From Stramentimicrobium sp964433555 (GTDB lineage: Bacteria > Atribacterota > Phoenicimicrobiia > Phoenicimicrobiales > Stramentimicrobiaceae): 6,646 bases of DNA. Of this stretch, positions 1-6,646 are shown piece by piece. The DNA lies in assembly GCA_964433555.1 (NCBI GenBank), contig CAYSRG010000044.1:1-6646 (forward strand), given 5' to 3'. Position 1 is the stretch's first letter, and every line of letters starts with the position of its first letter. A program made the translations under genes and the position numbers. The notes under the pieces are model-generated. The model saw only the letters and a program-made list of their open reading frames with translations. It ran no database searches and was not told the DNA's origin.

Positions 1-1
1 T

Positions 2-934
2 TGGGTAGGAACTTTGACAAAGACAGAAACAGAAACAGGTAGTTTTGCTGAAGGTGAGTATTCTTTGGTATTAGGTTGGGAAACAGTATTAGGTAATCCT
101 GGTGCTATATTCAGCGATAAGCTATTTAAGTGTGAAAGCTATACTTACAGAGCATACGCAGTTATAGGTGGTGAAACATATTATGGTGAGTATGTAGCAT
201 TTTCTACATTATGTGATAGTGGTGAAGATGACCAGATAGATGATGATATAAGCGATGGTAACCCTACTGAACCTATTATACCTATAGAACCTATACCAGA
301 AGAACCTTATCCACCATTCGAACCTGAAATACCAGAGGAAATACCTTACCCACCTTGGGAATGGGATTTACCAGAATGGGATATACCTGATTATCCACCC
401 CCTACTTTTGTGGGTGATTTCTATTATAAAAAACCATATACAAAGAAAGACATTGATGAATTAAGACAGAAATGTATTATATATAACAAGAACTCCATAG
501 AATTTGCTTTAGTTTTAAGGCATAATATAAATGTGTTAAGGGAGTTCCTTAATATGATGACAGATTACTTGGGAACTGATGAGTTTAATGACTTTACAGA
601 TTTAGTGCCACCACAGAATTTAAAGGAACTCTATTTAGACCCAATAGAACCAGAGGGATTTAGGACAATTATAAACGGATTTATAAACAATACAGTAAAT
701 AATAATATGGCAGTAAACAGGAATTTTAAACTGATAGCAGACGGTTTAAGTGATTACGAAACAAGTGAGGATGCAAGTTTCAGGGATATAACAAGTGCTA
801 TAAAACGGATAGATGAGGATAATCCTGATGTGCATAGAATGAAACAGATAATAGATGACTTAAACTATGAGGTTGCTTCTAATTTTGGAAATGTAATGTA
901 TAACTTGGAAGTGGTAAGAGCAAGATTACTATAA
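2..934 (+). CDS. Fn3-like virion protein, C-terminal part (5' end outside window)
   Basis: The frame is open from base 2 with no stop upstream, so the gene begins before the window; the TTG at 14 is an internal Leu codon rather than a convincing start. 310 residues are visible. Residues 1-70 end with YTYRAYAVIGGETYYGE followed by VAFSTL, the typical last strands of a fibronectin-III-like beta-sandwich in bacterial and phage surface proteins. Next come an acidic stretch (about 71-86, many Asp/Glu), a Pro/Glu/Trp-rich linker (87-136) and a charged, mainly helical C-terminal region (137-310). No catalytic motif is visible. By analogy with Ig/Fn3 domains on phage virions, I infer an exposed appendage, fibre or decoration protein, with the helical C-terminus anchoring or multimerising it. 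It is the first of a tightly packed series, with 15 bases to the next ATG. The Fn3-like call is fairly firm; the virion role is inferred. Confidence 0.72.
   Translation, partial: WVGTLTKTETETGSFAEGEYSLVLGWETVLGNPGAIFSDKLFKCESYTYRAYAVIGGETYYGEYVAFSTLCDSGEDDQIDDDISDGNPTEPIIPIEPIPEEPYPPFEPEIPEEIPYPPWEWDLPEWDIPDYPPPTFVGDFYYKKPYTKKDIDELRQKCIIYNKNSIEFALVLRHNINVLREFLNMMTDYLGTDEFNDFTDLVPPQNLKELYLDPIEPEGFRTIINGFINNTVNNNMAVNRNFKLIADGLSDYETSEDASFRDITSAIKRIDEDNPDVHRMKQIIDDLNYEVASNFGNVMYNLEVVRARLL
260..409 (+). repeat. Pro/Glu/Trp-rich linker with imperfect internal repeats
   Basis: This segment of the first gene encodes a spacer dominated by Pro, Glu/Asp, Ile and aromatic residues. It contains short imperfect duplications. 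PEEPYPPFE (296-322) recurs as PEEIPYPPWE (332-361). EWDLP (359-373) is followed directly by EWDIP (374-388), identical at 13 of 15 bases. The pattern suggests slippage-type expansion of an extended, stiff linker between the Fn3-like domain and the helical C-terminal region. Such spacers are common between domains of surface proteins; the exact role here is inferred. Confidence 0.7.
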
Positions 935-937
935 AGA

Positions 938-943
938 GAGGTG
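938..943 (+). promoter_or_regulatory. Ribosome binding site GAGGTG for the 950 start
   Basis: GAGGTG complements the 3' end of 16S rRNA (CACCUCC core) and lies six bases before the ATG at 950. It decides the start: the in-frame GTG at 941 is the last three bases of this site and so is not the initiator. Confidence 0.85.
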
Positions 944-949
944 AGAAAG

Positions 950-1567
950 ATGGCAAATATTATATTTTCGTCATCAAGCACAGGTAAAAAGAAAAGTGAT
1001 TATAGTGATATAATAGGAACAATGCCCTCTATTACAGAAGAGCAACAAAATGTAAGCACCCCATTACAAAATTATCTAGCAGAGGCAATATCAAGTATAG
1101 GTGATTATCCTACATTTGATGAGTGGTCTGAAACTAATGTGCCTGATATGTTTGGTGGTGAGTTAAGTGGAGAGGCTATGTCTGCTTATAGCGAAGCATT
1201 AGCAGGACAACCTACAGATTATCCTGATTACCATACAGAATTTATGACTCATATAATGCCTGAAATAAAGGAAAGTTATGTAGGCACAGGTGCTATTGCA
1301 GGAACTGAAGTAGGTGATAGAATTGCAAGAGAGGCAGGAGTTTGGGAAGAAAGAGCAAACAGGGTTAGAGCAGAATTATATAATCAAGCTAAACAAAGAC
1401 AGGCAACAGCAGCTATGCAGTATCAGACAGGTTGGCAAAATATGCTTAATATAGCATATCAGAACTATATCAATCAGCACCCTGATGCTTCTACTATATT
1501 ACAGGCTGCGTTGAATTACTTGAATATTCCTATGATGGCTGCATACCAGAAGCCAACAGGAAAATAG
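950..1567 (+). CDS. Small helical phage protein, candidate internal virion protein
   Basis: 205 residues from ATG 950, chosen because GAGGTG lies six bases upstream; it ends with TAG. The first 40 residues are Ser/Thr/Lys-rich and probably disordered. Residues 40-110 hold helices and acidic loops. A GTGAIAGTE motif at 112-120 leads into a long amphipathic helix rich in Ala, Arg and Gln (about 120-172), followed by a short C-terminal segment containing NYLNIPMMAAYQ. There is no signal peptide or clear membrane segment. I recall uncharacterised proteins in metagenomic tailed phages with a similar Gly-rich turn followed by an Ala/Arg/Glu helix, but cannot name a family. Length (205, against about 196 for T7 gp14) and position ahead of two larger coiled or internal-type proteins suggest an internal or ejection protein. 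Alternatives are a head-tail connector accessory or a chaperone. The gene itself is secure; its function is not. Confidence 0.8.
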   Translation: MANIIFSSSSTGKKKSDYSDIIGTMPSITEEQQNVSTPLQNYLAEAISSIGDYPTFDEWSETNVPDMFGGELSGEAMSAYSEALAGQPTDYPDYHTEFMTHIMPEIKESYVGTGAIAGTEVGDRIAREAGVWEERANRVRAELYNQAKQRQATAAMQYQTGWQNMLNIAYQNYINQHPDASTILQAALNYLNIPMMAAYQKPTGK

Positions 1568-1571
1568 AAAA

Positions 1572-1577
1572 GAGGTG
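1572..1577 (+). promoter_or_regulatory. Ribosome binding site GAGGTG for the 1584 start
   Basis: GAGGTG lies six bases before ATG 1584 and starts five bases after the previous stop codon. Core and spacing are the same as at the other two visible starts. Confidence 0.85.
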
Positions 1578-1583
1578 AGATAA

Positions 1584-2867
1584 ATGCCATTACAATGGTT
1601 ACCATTAGACCAGAGTATATATAAGAAAAGTCCAATATCTGAAGCTATTGGCTCTCAACAGCCAAGTAGAGGTCAAGCACCAAGCAGGCAGTTTCTTGGA
1701 ACACAGGATACGACTAACTATGCTTTAGAGAGAATGAAACAGGAATGGGCTATGGAAGATAAAAAGAAAAAAGAAGAACGAGATGCTGCTATGGAAAAAG
1801 CACAGGAAATGGGATTGCGTATTATGGCTGCTAAAGAAAAAGAGAAGGCACAGTATCAACAGATGGCACAGCAACAGCAGAAACAACAGATGCAACAGGT
1901 GCAACAGATAGAAGAAAATCCTGAACCTGCTGCCAAAGAGCTATTTCAGTTTATGCAGACAGTAGATGAAGAAACAAGACAGAGATTATTAGACCAATTG
2001 TTTACACCAATCAAGACAGGTAGTATCACTATGGGTGATAAGACTATGGAAACACCAAGTAGATATAATCCTATAGCACAGGAATTTATTAACAATGGTT
2101 GGGTTACTTTCAATCCAAAGACAGGAGAGCCTGAATTTAGTATGCCTCAAAAACCACTTGAAAAGGGTGCAATAGAAATTAAGGAAGTTGGTGGGAAAGT
2201 ATATCAACATGATACAAGAGATGGAACAATTATAATAATAGATGAAGAAGGGGATGAAACCTTTAATATAGAAAACTATAACGATTTGAATAGTCAGGCT
2301 ATGACTTACGCAAGTAAACAAAACCCTGTTAATGAATTATCAAGCCTTGGGGAAGACTATCAAAAGAAATGGAAAGAATCTTACGATGAGTTTATTTCTA
2401 CCCATGGTGTTAGGTATGGGCTTGAACCAGAAGATATTAATGAAGTTTTGGGTTTGACACCTAACTTTAGAAATATCAATAATATTATAGGTGAAATACA
2501 AGGTGTTGCTGAAAGTGTAGGTGTAGAGAATATAGGAATGGATTGTTCTGATGAGGAATTAGAATACCTGCAAAATCAGTTTGGTTCAACCTTGACAAAA
2601 CAAGATGTAATAGCAGCTAAATATATTGTAAAAGATACATTAGTAAATCAAAGTATGACAGAAGATAAAAAAACAGAAGAAACTAAAGATACAATAACAA
2701 GAAAAGAGGGAGAAAAAGCAAGAACGACAGAAAGTCTTGTTAATATCTTTAATGATATGAATAAATCATTAACCTTAACAGAAGAAGAAAAACAATATTA
2801 TCAGGAAAAAGGATTTACTTTAGAGCAAATAAACGAAGCCTATAAACAATACAGAAGTGAGAAGTTA
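1584..2867 (+). CDS. Coiled-coil, Gln-rich virion-type protein (3' end lost in gap)
   Basis: 428 residues are readable before the frame runs into the N block. The in-frame TGA just past the block (2970-2972) means nothing because the gap length is arbitrary. Residues 1-45 are Pro/Ser/Gln-rich and probably disordered. About 45-110 form a highly charged, then Gln-rich coiled coil, with a run of Q and M/V/I at 91-109. A helix follows (113-140). Residues 170-235 look beta-rich, with GGKVYQHDTRDGTIIIIDE near 203-221. From about 235 to the gap the protein is helical and Lys/Glu-rich. There are no membrane segments or catalytic motifs. Coil content, position and the very large downstream protein fit an internal virion (T7 gp15-like in position) or scaffold/tape-measure-like role. 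It could instead be the N-terminal part of the same polypeptide as the next reading frame, if the true gap is a multiple of three bases with no stop. Confidence 0.75.
1884..1910 (+). repeat. Three 9-base tandem units, CAACAGRTR
   Basis: CAACAGATG, CAACAGGTG and CAACAGATA stand in tandem and encode QQM-QQV-QQI at the end of the Gln-rich coiled coil (coding region 1854-1910). The pattern is typical of local duplication in a coiled-coil segment and has no evident regulatory role. Confidence 0.75.
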
Positions 2868-2967
2868 NNNNNNNNNNNNNNNNNNNNNNNNNNNNNNNNN
2901 NNNNNNNNNNNNNNNNNNNNNNNNNNNNNNNNNNNNNNNNNNNNNNNNNNNNNNNNNNNNNNNNNNN
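2868..2967. other. Assembly gap of 100 N
   Basis: Exactly 100 N, the conventional placeholder for a scaffold gap of unknown length. Both flanks are coding on the + strand: frame ends at base 2867 on a complete codon upstream, and downstream the open frame reads from the codon at 2968. Reading frames computed through the N block, including an apparent start at 2857 and a stop at 2970, are artefacts. The missing bases hold either the end of one gene and the start of the next, or the middle of one long gene. Confidence 0.97.
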
Positions 2968-5793
2968 CCTGAAACAGGCTATAAAACTGAATGGTTGACA
3001 GGGAAAAAAGAAACTGAATTAACACCTGAAGCACAACAGGCACAAATGTTTACACAGATAGGGCAGGAAGGTTATGTATCACAGGAGATAGACCCTGAAG
3101 AAAGAGAGTTTAAGGGATTTGTGTGGAAACTTCTTGGTGATTACTTACAGAGGGGTAATTTTGCCTCTGCTAATGTTGCTGATGCTTTACTTAAAGGAGA
3201 TGGGAACTTACTTGGTGCAGCTTGGAGAGGTTTAACAGGTGAAGAAAAGAGAATATACTCTGATGTGTTAAGAGGATTTGGTGCTCATAATACAGTTGCA
3301 GAAGTTGCTGGTATAGTTCTTGACTTTGCACTTGACCCTGTTACTTGGATACCATTTGGTGCTTGGTTAAAAGCAGGAACTAAAGGATTAAAGACTTCTA
3401 AAGTAGGACAAAAGGTAGCCAAAAGCAAGGTGGGAACTACATTAACTAATGTAGCAAATAATTTCTATAAACTGTTTGACCCTGCTGAAGGTGCACCAAA
3501 AGAATTATATAAACTTAAAAAATTCTTTCACGATACTGCAAGGTATGAAGAAGGTAAATTTCTTAATAAGGTAGAGAAATGGACTAAAGGTATACCTAAA
3601 GAACAAAGAGAATTAATGACTAAAATTAAAGAAGGCAAAGCCATTTTAATGAAGTTAAGTAAAAAAGAAAAAGATACCTATTTAAAACTTACCAATGAAC
3701 TTCAGGATATTGGTAAGGAAGCAGTAAGAATGGGTATGATGACTAAAGAATCTTTTGATAAATGGAGTAAAACTTATACAAGATTTTGGATAGACGGAAA
3801 GAGCACATTAATAGATGTATCGGGAACTTATGGTAAGGCAGGTGCATTAAAAGAAAGGTTTTTTGACTCTATTACTGATTATAATGATTTCTTTATTAAG
3901 ATGAAAGATGATATAGTAAAAGCAACAACTAAAGAACAAGCTGTTAATATCGCTACCAGACCAGGTCCAAAAGGATATAAATTATTTTCTAAAGATGCAG
4001 CAGACGCTATGAGTTTAAGTCAGTTGAAATCTGCTATAAGTAAAAAACCTTTAGCTGAAATGGATTATGGAAGGTTAGCTGCTATTCGTGGTATAGAACA
4101 TATTAGAGAAAAATATAGAGTAAAATTTGTAAAAACAGCAGTAGACCAATTTGGAACTCCATTGAGAAGAGCTGCAAAATTGAAAGCATTGCCTGAAGGA
4201 ACAAGTGTTTATATCCCTCGTTCATTATTATCTGAAAAGGTATTTACAGGAACTGATGATGTTGCTCAATATATCAGTAAAATTATAGATAATCCTGCAA
4301 CCAAAGAAGAACTTATAAATATTCCTGTTGAGATAGCACAGAAATTAGATGACAAACTTGCAAAGTTAGGTTCTGAAATACCTGCTAAATATTTAGTTCC
4401 TGATGATGTTGCTCATTATCTCAATAAAGCCTATGTTGGGTTAGAAGTAGGTGGCAGGGAAGTAGAAGAAGTAGTTAAGGCTATGTATGACCCTGTTCTA
4501 AATATGTGGAAGGGTATGGTTACTGTCATGCGACCTTCTTTCCATATTCGTAATATGACTTCTAACGTATGGCAAGCATGGATGGGAGGAATACCTGCAC
4601 AAAATTTAACAACAAGACATATACAATCTATAAAAATGGCAAGAAAGTTAAATAGCACAATAAAGACAAAAAACCTTGGGGAATTATCATACAAAACAAT
4701 CAGGGAACTTGCAGAAAAATATGGTGTTGTGGGGAAAGGTTGGGCTGGTGCTGATATACCTCATGGTGTATTGATGAGAATGGAAGAAATATTTAAAGGT
4801 AAAACGCTTGGACAAAAGATAGACCCCATGACTTTTGGTAGACAAGCTGGTAGATATATAGAAGATTTATCAAGAGGTGCAACATTTATAGATGAATTAG
4901 TTAAATCAAGCCAAAAAAGTTTAGGTAGGGCTGCTATGGATGCAGCAGAAAGGGCAGCCAAATATCACTTTGATTATGGAGAAATATCTGCTTTTGAACA
5001 GAAGTTTATGAAAAGGATAGTGCCCTTCTATACTTGGATGAGGAAAAATATACCTACTCAATTTAGAGAATTATTTGAACAGCCAGATAAATATAGTAAA
5101 CTTGGTAAAATTCATAGAGGGTTAAGTGCTATTGCCAAAGAAACAAAAGATGAGAGTAAATTTACCCCTGATTGGATGCAGGAAATGGGTTATCTTAAAT
5201 CCCCTTGGAAAAGTGAAGCAGGCAATCCATATTATTACTATATTGATTTACCTGTTAAGGATTTAGATAGTCTATTTAGTGTAAGAGATATGGTGTCAGG
5301 GTTAGCGCCTATGTTAAAAGCACCGATTGAACTTATTTGGGGAGTTGAAACATTCCCTGAAGTTGGTAGGAAAATGACACAGCCTGGGTATGAATATACT
5401 TATGCCCCTGGGTGGACTGTGTTCTTACCAGAGAGTGTTCAAAAAAGTATAGGTGTAACAAAGTGGTATGATAAGTATACAGGGAAACAGGTTTTAAAGA
5501 TGCCTAAAAAGTCTTTATATGTTATTGAAACTATTATGCCACCATTGAGAGAAGTTCATACTTTAATGCCACAGAAGGTTGAGTTACTTGAAGACAGGGC
5601 ATTAACCAGAGCACTTGGTTATCCCACAGGTATGCAGTTTAGGTCAGTAGATGTAACAAGAGAAAGAACTTCTCTTATGGCTGAAGCCAATAGATTGAGA
5701 AGAGAAATTATAGCACATTATAAGGAAACAGGAATAATGGATATTTCAAGAAAAGAAAGATTAGATGAGATACTGTTAAAGTTTAAGAAATAA
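2968..5793 (+). CDS. Very large phage internal/ejection-type virion protein (5' end in gap)
   Basis: 941 residues follow the gap, ending with TAA. Numbering is from the gap edge. The first in-frame ATG (3046) lacks the GAGGTG site, so the true start lies in the gap or in the preceding frame. Visible blocks: AAWRGLTGEEK and SDVLRGFG (84-105) leading to a hydrophobic stretch ending ALDPVTWIPFGAW (about 110-133); a long Lys-rich helical region (140-330); a helical segment ending in MRPSFHIRNMTSN (521-533); HFDYG then PFYTWMRKN (667-694) followed by a Pro-containing helix pair; and a C-terminal LGYPTGMQ block with a charged helix (883-941). I recall this order of motifs from large uncharacterised proteins of metagenomic phages and from phage proteins annotated as internal virion or polyvalent; no enzyme active site is visible. 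Size and position match a T7 gp16-like ejection protein. A tape-measure protein is less likely because extended coil and multiple membrane helices are lacking. The gene is certain; the role is inferred. Confidence 0.78.
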   Translation, partial: PETGYKTEWLTGKKETELTPEAQQAQMFTQIGQEGYVSQEIDPEEREFKGFVWKLLGDYLQRGNFASANVADALLKGDGNLLGAAWRGLTGEEKRIYSDVLRGFGAHNTVAEVAGIVLDFALDPVTWIPFGAWLKAGTKGLKTSKVGQKVAKSKVGTTLTNVANNFYKLFDPAEGAPKELYKLKKFFHDTARYEEGKFLNKVEKWTKGIPKEQRELMTKIKEGKAILMKLSKKEKDTYLKLTNELQDIGKEAVRMGMMTKESFDKWSKTYTRFWIDGKSTLIDVSGTYGKAGALKERFFDSITDYNDFFIKMKDDIVKATTKEQAVNIATRPGPKGYKLFSKDAADAMSLSQLKSAISKKPLAEMDYGRLAAIRGIEHIREKYRVKFVKTAVDQFGTPLRRAAKLKALPEGTSVYIPRSLLSEKVFTGTDDVAQYISKIIDNPATKEELINIPVEIAQKLDDKLAKLGSEIPAKYLVPDDVAHYLNKAYVGLEVGGREVEEVVKAMYDPVLNMWKGMVTVMRPSFHIRNMTSNVWQAWMGGIPAQNLTTRHIQSIKMARKLNSTIKTKNLGELSYKTIRELAEKYGVVGKGWAGADIPHGVLMRMEEIFKGKTLGQKIDPMTFGRQAGRYIEDLSRGATFIDELVKSSQKSLGRAAMDAAERAAKYHFDYGEISAFEQKFMKRIVPFYTWMRKNIPTQFRELFEQPDKYSKLGKIHRGLSAIAKETKDESKFTPDWMQEMGYLKSPWKSEAGNPYYYYIDLPVKDLDSLFSVRDMVSGLAPMLKAPIELIWGVETFPEVGRKMTQPGYEYTYAPGWTVFLPESVQKSIGVTKWYDKYTGKQVLKMPKKSLYVIETIMPPLREVHTLMPQKVELLEDRALTRALGYPTGMQFRSVDVTRERTSLMAEANRLRREIIAHYKETGIMDISRKERLDEILLKFKK
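4255..4428 (+). repeat. Direct repeat pair encoding DDVAxYxxK
   Basis: The 27 bases at 4255-4281 and those at 4402-4428 match at 24 positions. They encode DDVAQYISK and DDVAHYLNK within the large protein, 147 bases apart in the same frame. This could be a duplicated helix-capping motif or chance convergence; the flanking residues are not obviously repeated. Confidence 0.55.
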
Positions 5794-5795
5794 AC

Positions 5796-5801
5796 GAGGT
5801 G
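5796..5801 (+). promoter_or_regulatory. Ribosome binding site GAGGTG for the 5808 start
   Basis: GAGGTG begins two bases after the previous stop codon and lies six bases before ATG 5808. The match to the other two sites implies that the last gene is translated as efficiently as its structural neighbours. Confidence 0.85.
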
Positions 5802-5807
5802 TAGAAA

Positions 5808-6646
5808 ATGAGGTTTCTATTTATATCAAGACGAGGTGCAAGTTTAAGTATCGCACAGAGAATAGCAAGTGAAGGACACATAGTTAAGTTTTTTGTTAAC
5901 AATAAACTCTACAGGTTATTAGGCACAGGAATTGTAGATAAAGCAGAGAAAGGTGAGTTTCATAATTGTGATTTGGTTATCTTTGACGAGTCAGGTATAG
6001 GTGAGTATGCTGATGTAATGGCAAAGAACAAGCCTATCTATGGCAGTTCTAAATTAGCTGACCTGTTCAACAAAGATATAGACTATAAACAAAAGATATT
6101 AAAGAGAGCAGATTTAACTTTAGATAATACAAATGGAGTAGAGATAAATATATGTGGCTGGTATAACGGATTTGATTTCATTAGACCATTACATTCATTC
6201 TTCAAAAAAACCAAGCTAATGGAGAATGATTTGTCTATTGATACTGAAAGCATGGGTTGCTTATTATGGTATCACAAGACTAATAAGTTAGCTAAACAAA
6301 CCATATTAAAGTTCAAAGATGAGTTAAAGAAGACAGGCTATAGAGGGGCAGTAAACTTTAAGGTGTCTGTCAAAGAGGATAGTATAGCTATTAATGATGT
6401 GTTTCTTGGTTTTACCTATGATAACACATACGCAGCATTTGAGGGCATTAGACAGCCATTGGGAGAGTTTATATATAAGAGTGCCTTTGGTTCTTCCAAA
6501 CAGATTAAAACAAGTCCTGATTGGCTTGTAGCTACCAGAGTTACTATGCCACCTTACCCTATGAAGATGACAGATGAGATGAGTAAACCTGTATTAATTG
6601 AAGGTATCAATGAGCAGAACTTAAAACATATCTGGTTAAGGGATAT
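5808..6646 (+). CDS. Degenerate phosphoribosylamine-glycine ligase (GARS/PurD)-like protein, 3' end outside window
   Basis: 279 complete codons are visible and the frame is still open at the window end. Residues 1-104 match the GARS N-domain pattern: MRFLFIS strand, a GASLSIA turn where PurD has GREHALA, a DLVIFDESG strand, and IYGSSKLADL where PurD has an IFGP-type strand and helix. Residues 110-150 (GVEINICGWYNG, then MENDLSIDTESMG) align with the later ATP-grasp part, where PurD has the GPNTGGMG loop. DVFLGFTYD (197-205) takes the place of the metal-binding EFNxRFGDPE strand. Residues 238-279 (VATRVTMPPYP onward) resemble the GARS C-domain. About 70-80 residues normally found between 104 and 110, including the nucleotide-contacting lysines, are absent, and the key Glu, Asn and Arg positions are replaced. 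True GARS joins glycine to phosphoribosylamine in purine synthesis; this copy looks inactive. It follows the large virion protein by 14 bases, so co-expression with virion genes is likely. Homology is fairly confident; inactivity is inferred from remembered family sequences. Confidence 0.72.
   Translation, partial: MRFLFISRRGASLSIAQRIASEGHIVKFFVNNKLYRLLGTGIVDKAEKGEFHNCDLVIFDESGIGEYADVMAKNKPIYGSSKLADLFNKDIDYKQKILKRADLTLDNTNGVEINICGWYNGFDFIRPLHSFFKKTKLMENDLSIDTESMGCLLWYHKTNKLAKQTILKFKDELKKTGYRGAVNFKVSVKEDSIAINDVFLGFTYDNTYAAFEGIRQPLGEFIYKSAFGSSKQIKTSPDWLVATRVTMPPYPMKMTDEMSKPVLIEGINEQNLKHIWLRD

Noticed and set aside
14..16. TTG at 14 as the start of the first gene
   Set aside because: The frame is open to the window edge, no ribosome site precedes the TTG, and the Fn3-like domain would be cut short.
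941..949. GTG at 941 as the start of the second gene, adding three residues
   Set aside because: This GTG is the end of the GAGGTG ribosome site that serves ATG 950; starting there would leave the gene without its own site.
1565..1567. Possible amber recoding at the TAG ending the second gene
   Set aside because: Read-through would add only 18 codons before another stop and overlap the next start; no other in-frame TAG or TGA suggests an altered code.
1989..2321. Reverse-strand open frame inside the coiled-coil gene, and similar ones at 2840-3043, 4431-4694 and 4761-4961
   Set aside because: They lie opposite well-supported genes. Their products are Cys/Ile/Phe- or Ser-rich without recognisable domains, and one crosses the N block.
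2594..2625. TTGACA-like promoter inside the coiled-coil gene, and similar TTGACA at 14 and 2995
   Set aside because: No TATAAT-like element stands at the proper 16-18 base spacing, and all are within coding sequence.
2857..2972. Apparent start at 2857 and stop at 2970 bordering the N block
   Set aside because: Both depend on reading through 100 placeholder N, whose number does not reflect real length, so frame relation across the gap is unknown.
5808..6646. Last gene as a functional purD for purine synthesis
   Set aside because: The nucleotide-binding half and the metal-binding Glu/Asn/Arg pattern are missing, and no other purine gene is visible, so a working enzyme is not supported.

Overview
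The window looks like part of the virion-structure region of a tailed double-stranded DNA phage (Caudoviricetes), probably from an uncultivated or metagenomic assembly. Five reading frames lie on the + strand, separated by only 14-16 bases where the junctions can be seen. The base composition is AT-rich, with frequent AGA (Arg) and ATA (Ile) codons. There are no tRNA genes, mobile elements, CRISPR arrays, promoters or terminators that I can support. A block of exactly 100 N (2868-2967) marks a scaffold gap whose true length is unknown. Three genes share the same ribosome binding site, GAGGTG followed by six bases and ATG. This fits a low-GC bacterial host with strong Shine-Dalgarno use, but the host cannot be named from this sequence.

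Layout: (1) 2-934 is the 3' part of a virion surface-type protein. It has a fibronectin-III-like domain, an acidic stretch, a proline/tryptophan-rich linker and a helical C-terminus. (2) 950-1567 is a 205-residue helical protein of unknown function. (3) 1584-2867 is a coiled-coil, glutamine-rich protein that runs into the gap. (4) 2968-5793 is a very large protein (at least 941 residues) of a type I associate with phage internal or ejection proteins. It carries ALDP-, RPSFHIRN- and HFDYG/PFYTW-type motifs. (5) 5808-6646 is a protein related to phosphoribosylamine-glycine ligase (PurD/GARS, ATP-grasp fold), open at the window end.

Working model: genes 2-4 (small, medium, very large) resemble in size and order the T7 internal core proteins gp14, gp15 and gp16, which leave the capsid and form the DNA-ejection channel. 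Gene 1 probably makes an exposed virion appendage or decoration. This is inference from order, size and motifs, because no sequence search could be run.

The most unusual item is gene 5. It keeps the N-domain, the later ATP-grasp half and the start of the C-domain of a GARS enzyme. It appears to lack about 70-80 residues that normally carry the nucleotide-binding half, and the remaining signature residues are degenerate. It may be a pseudoenzyme co-expressed with virion proteins.
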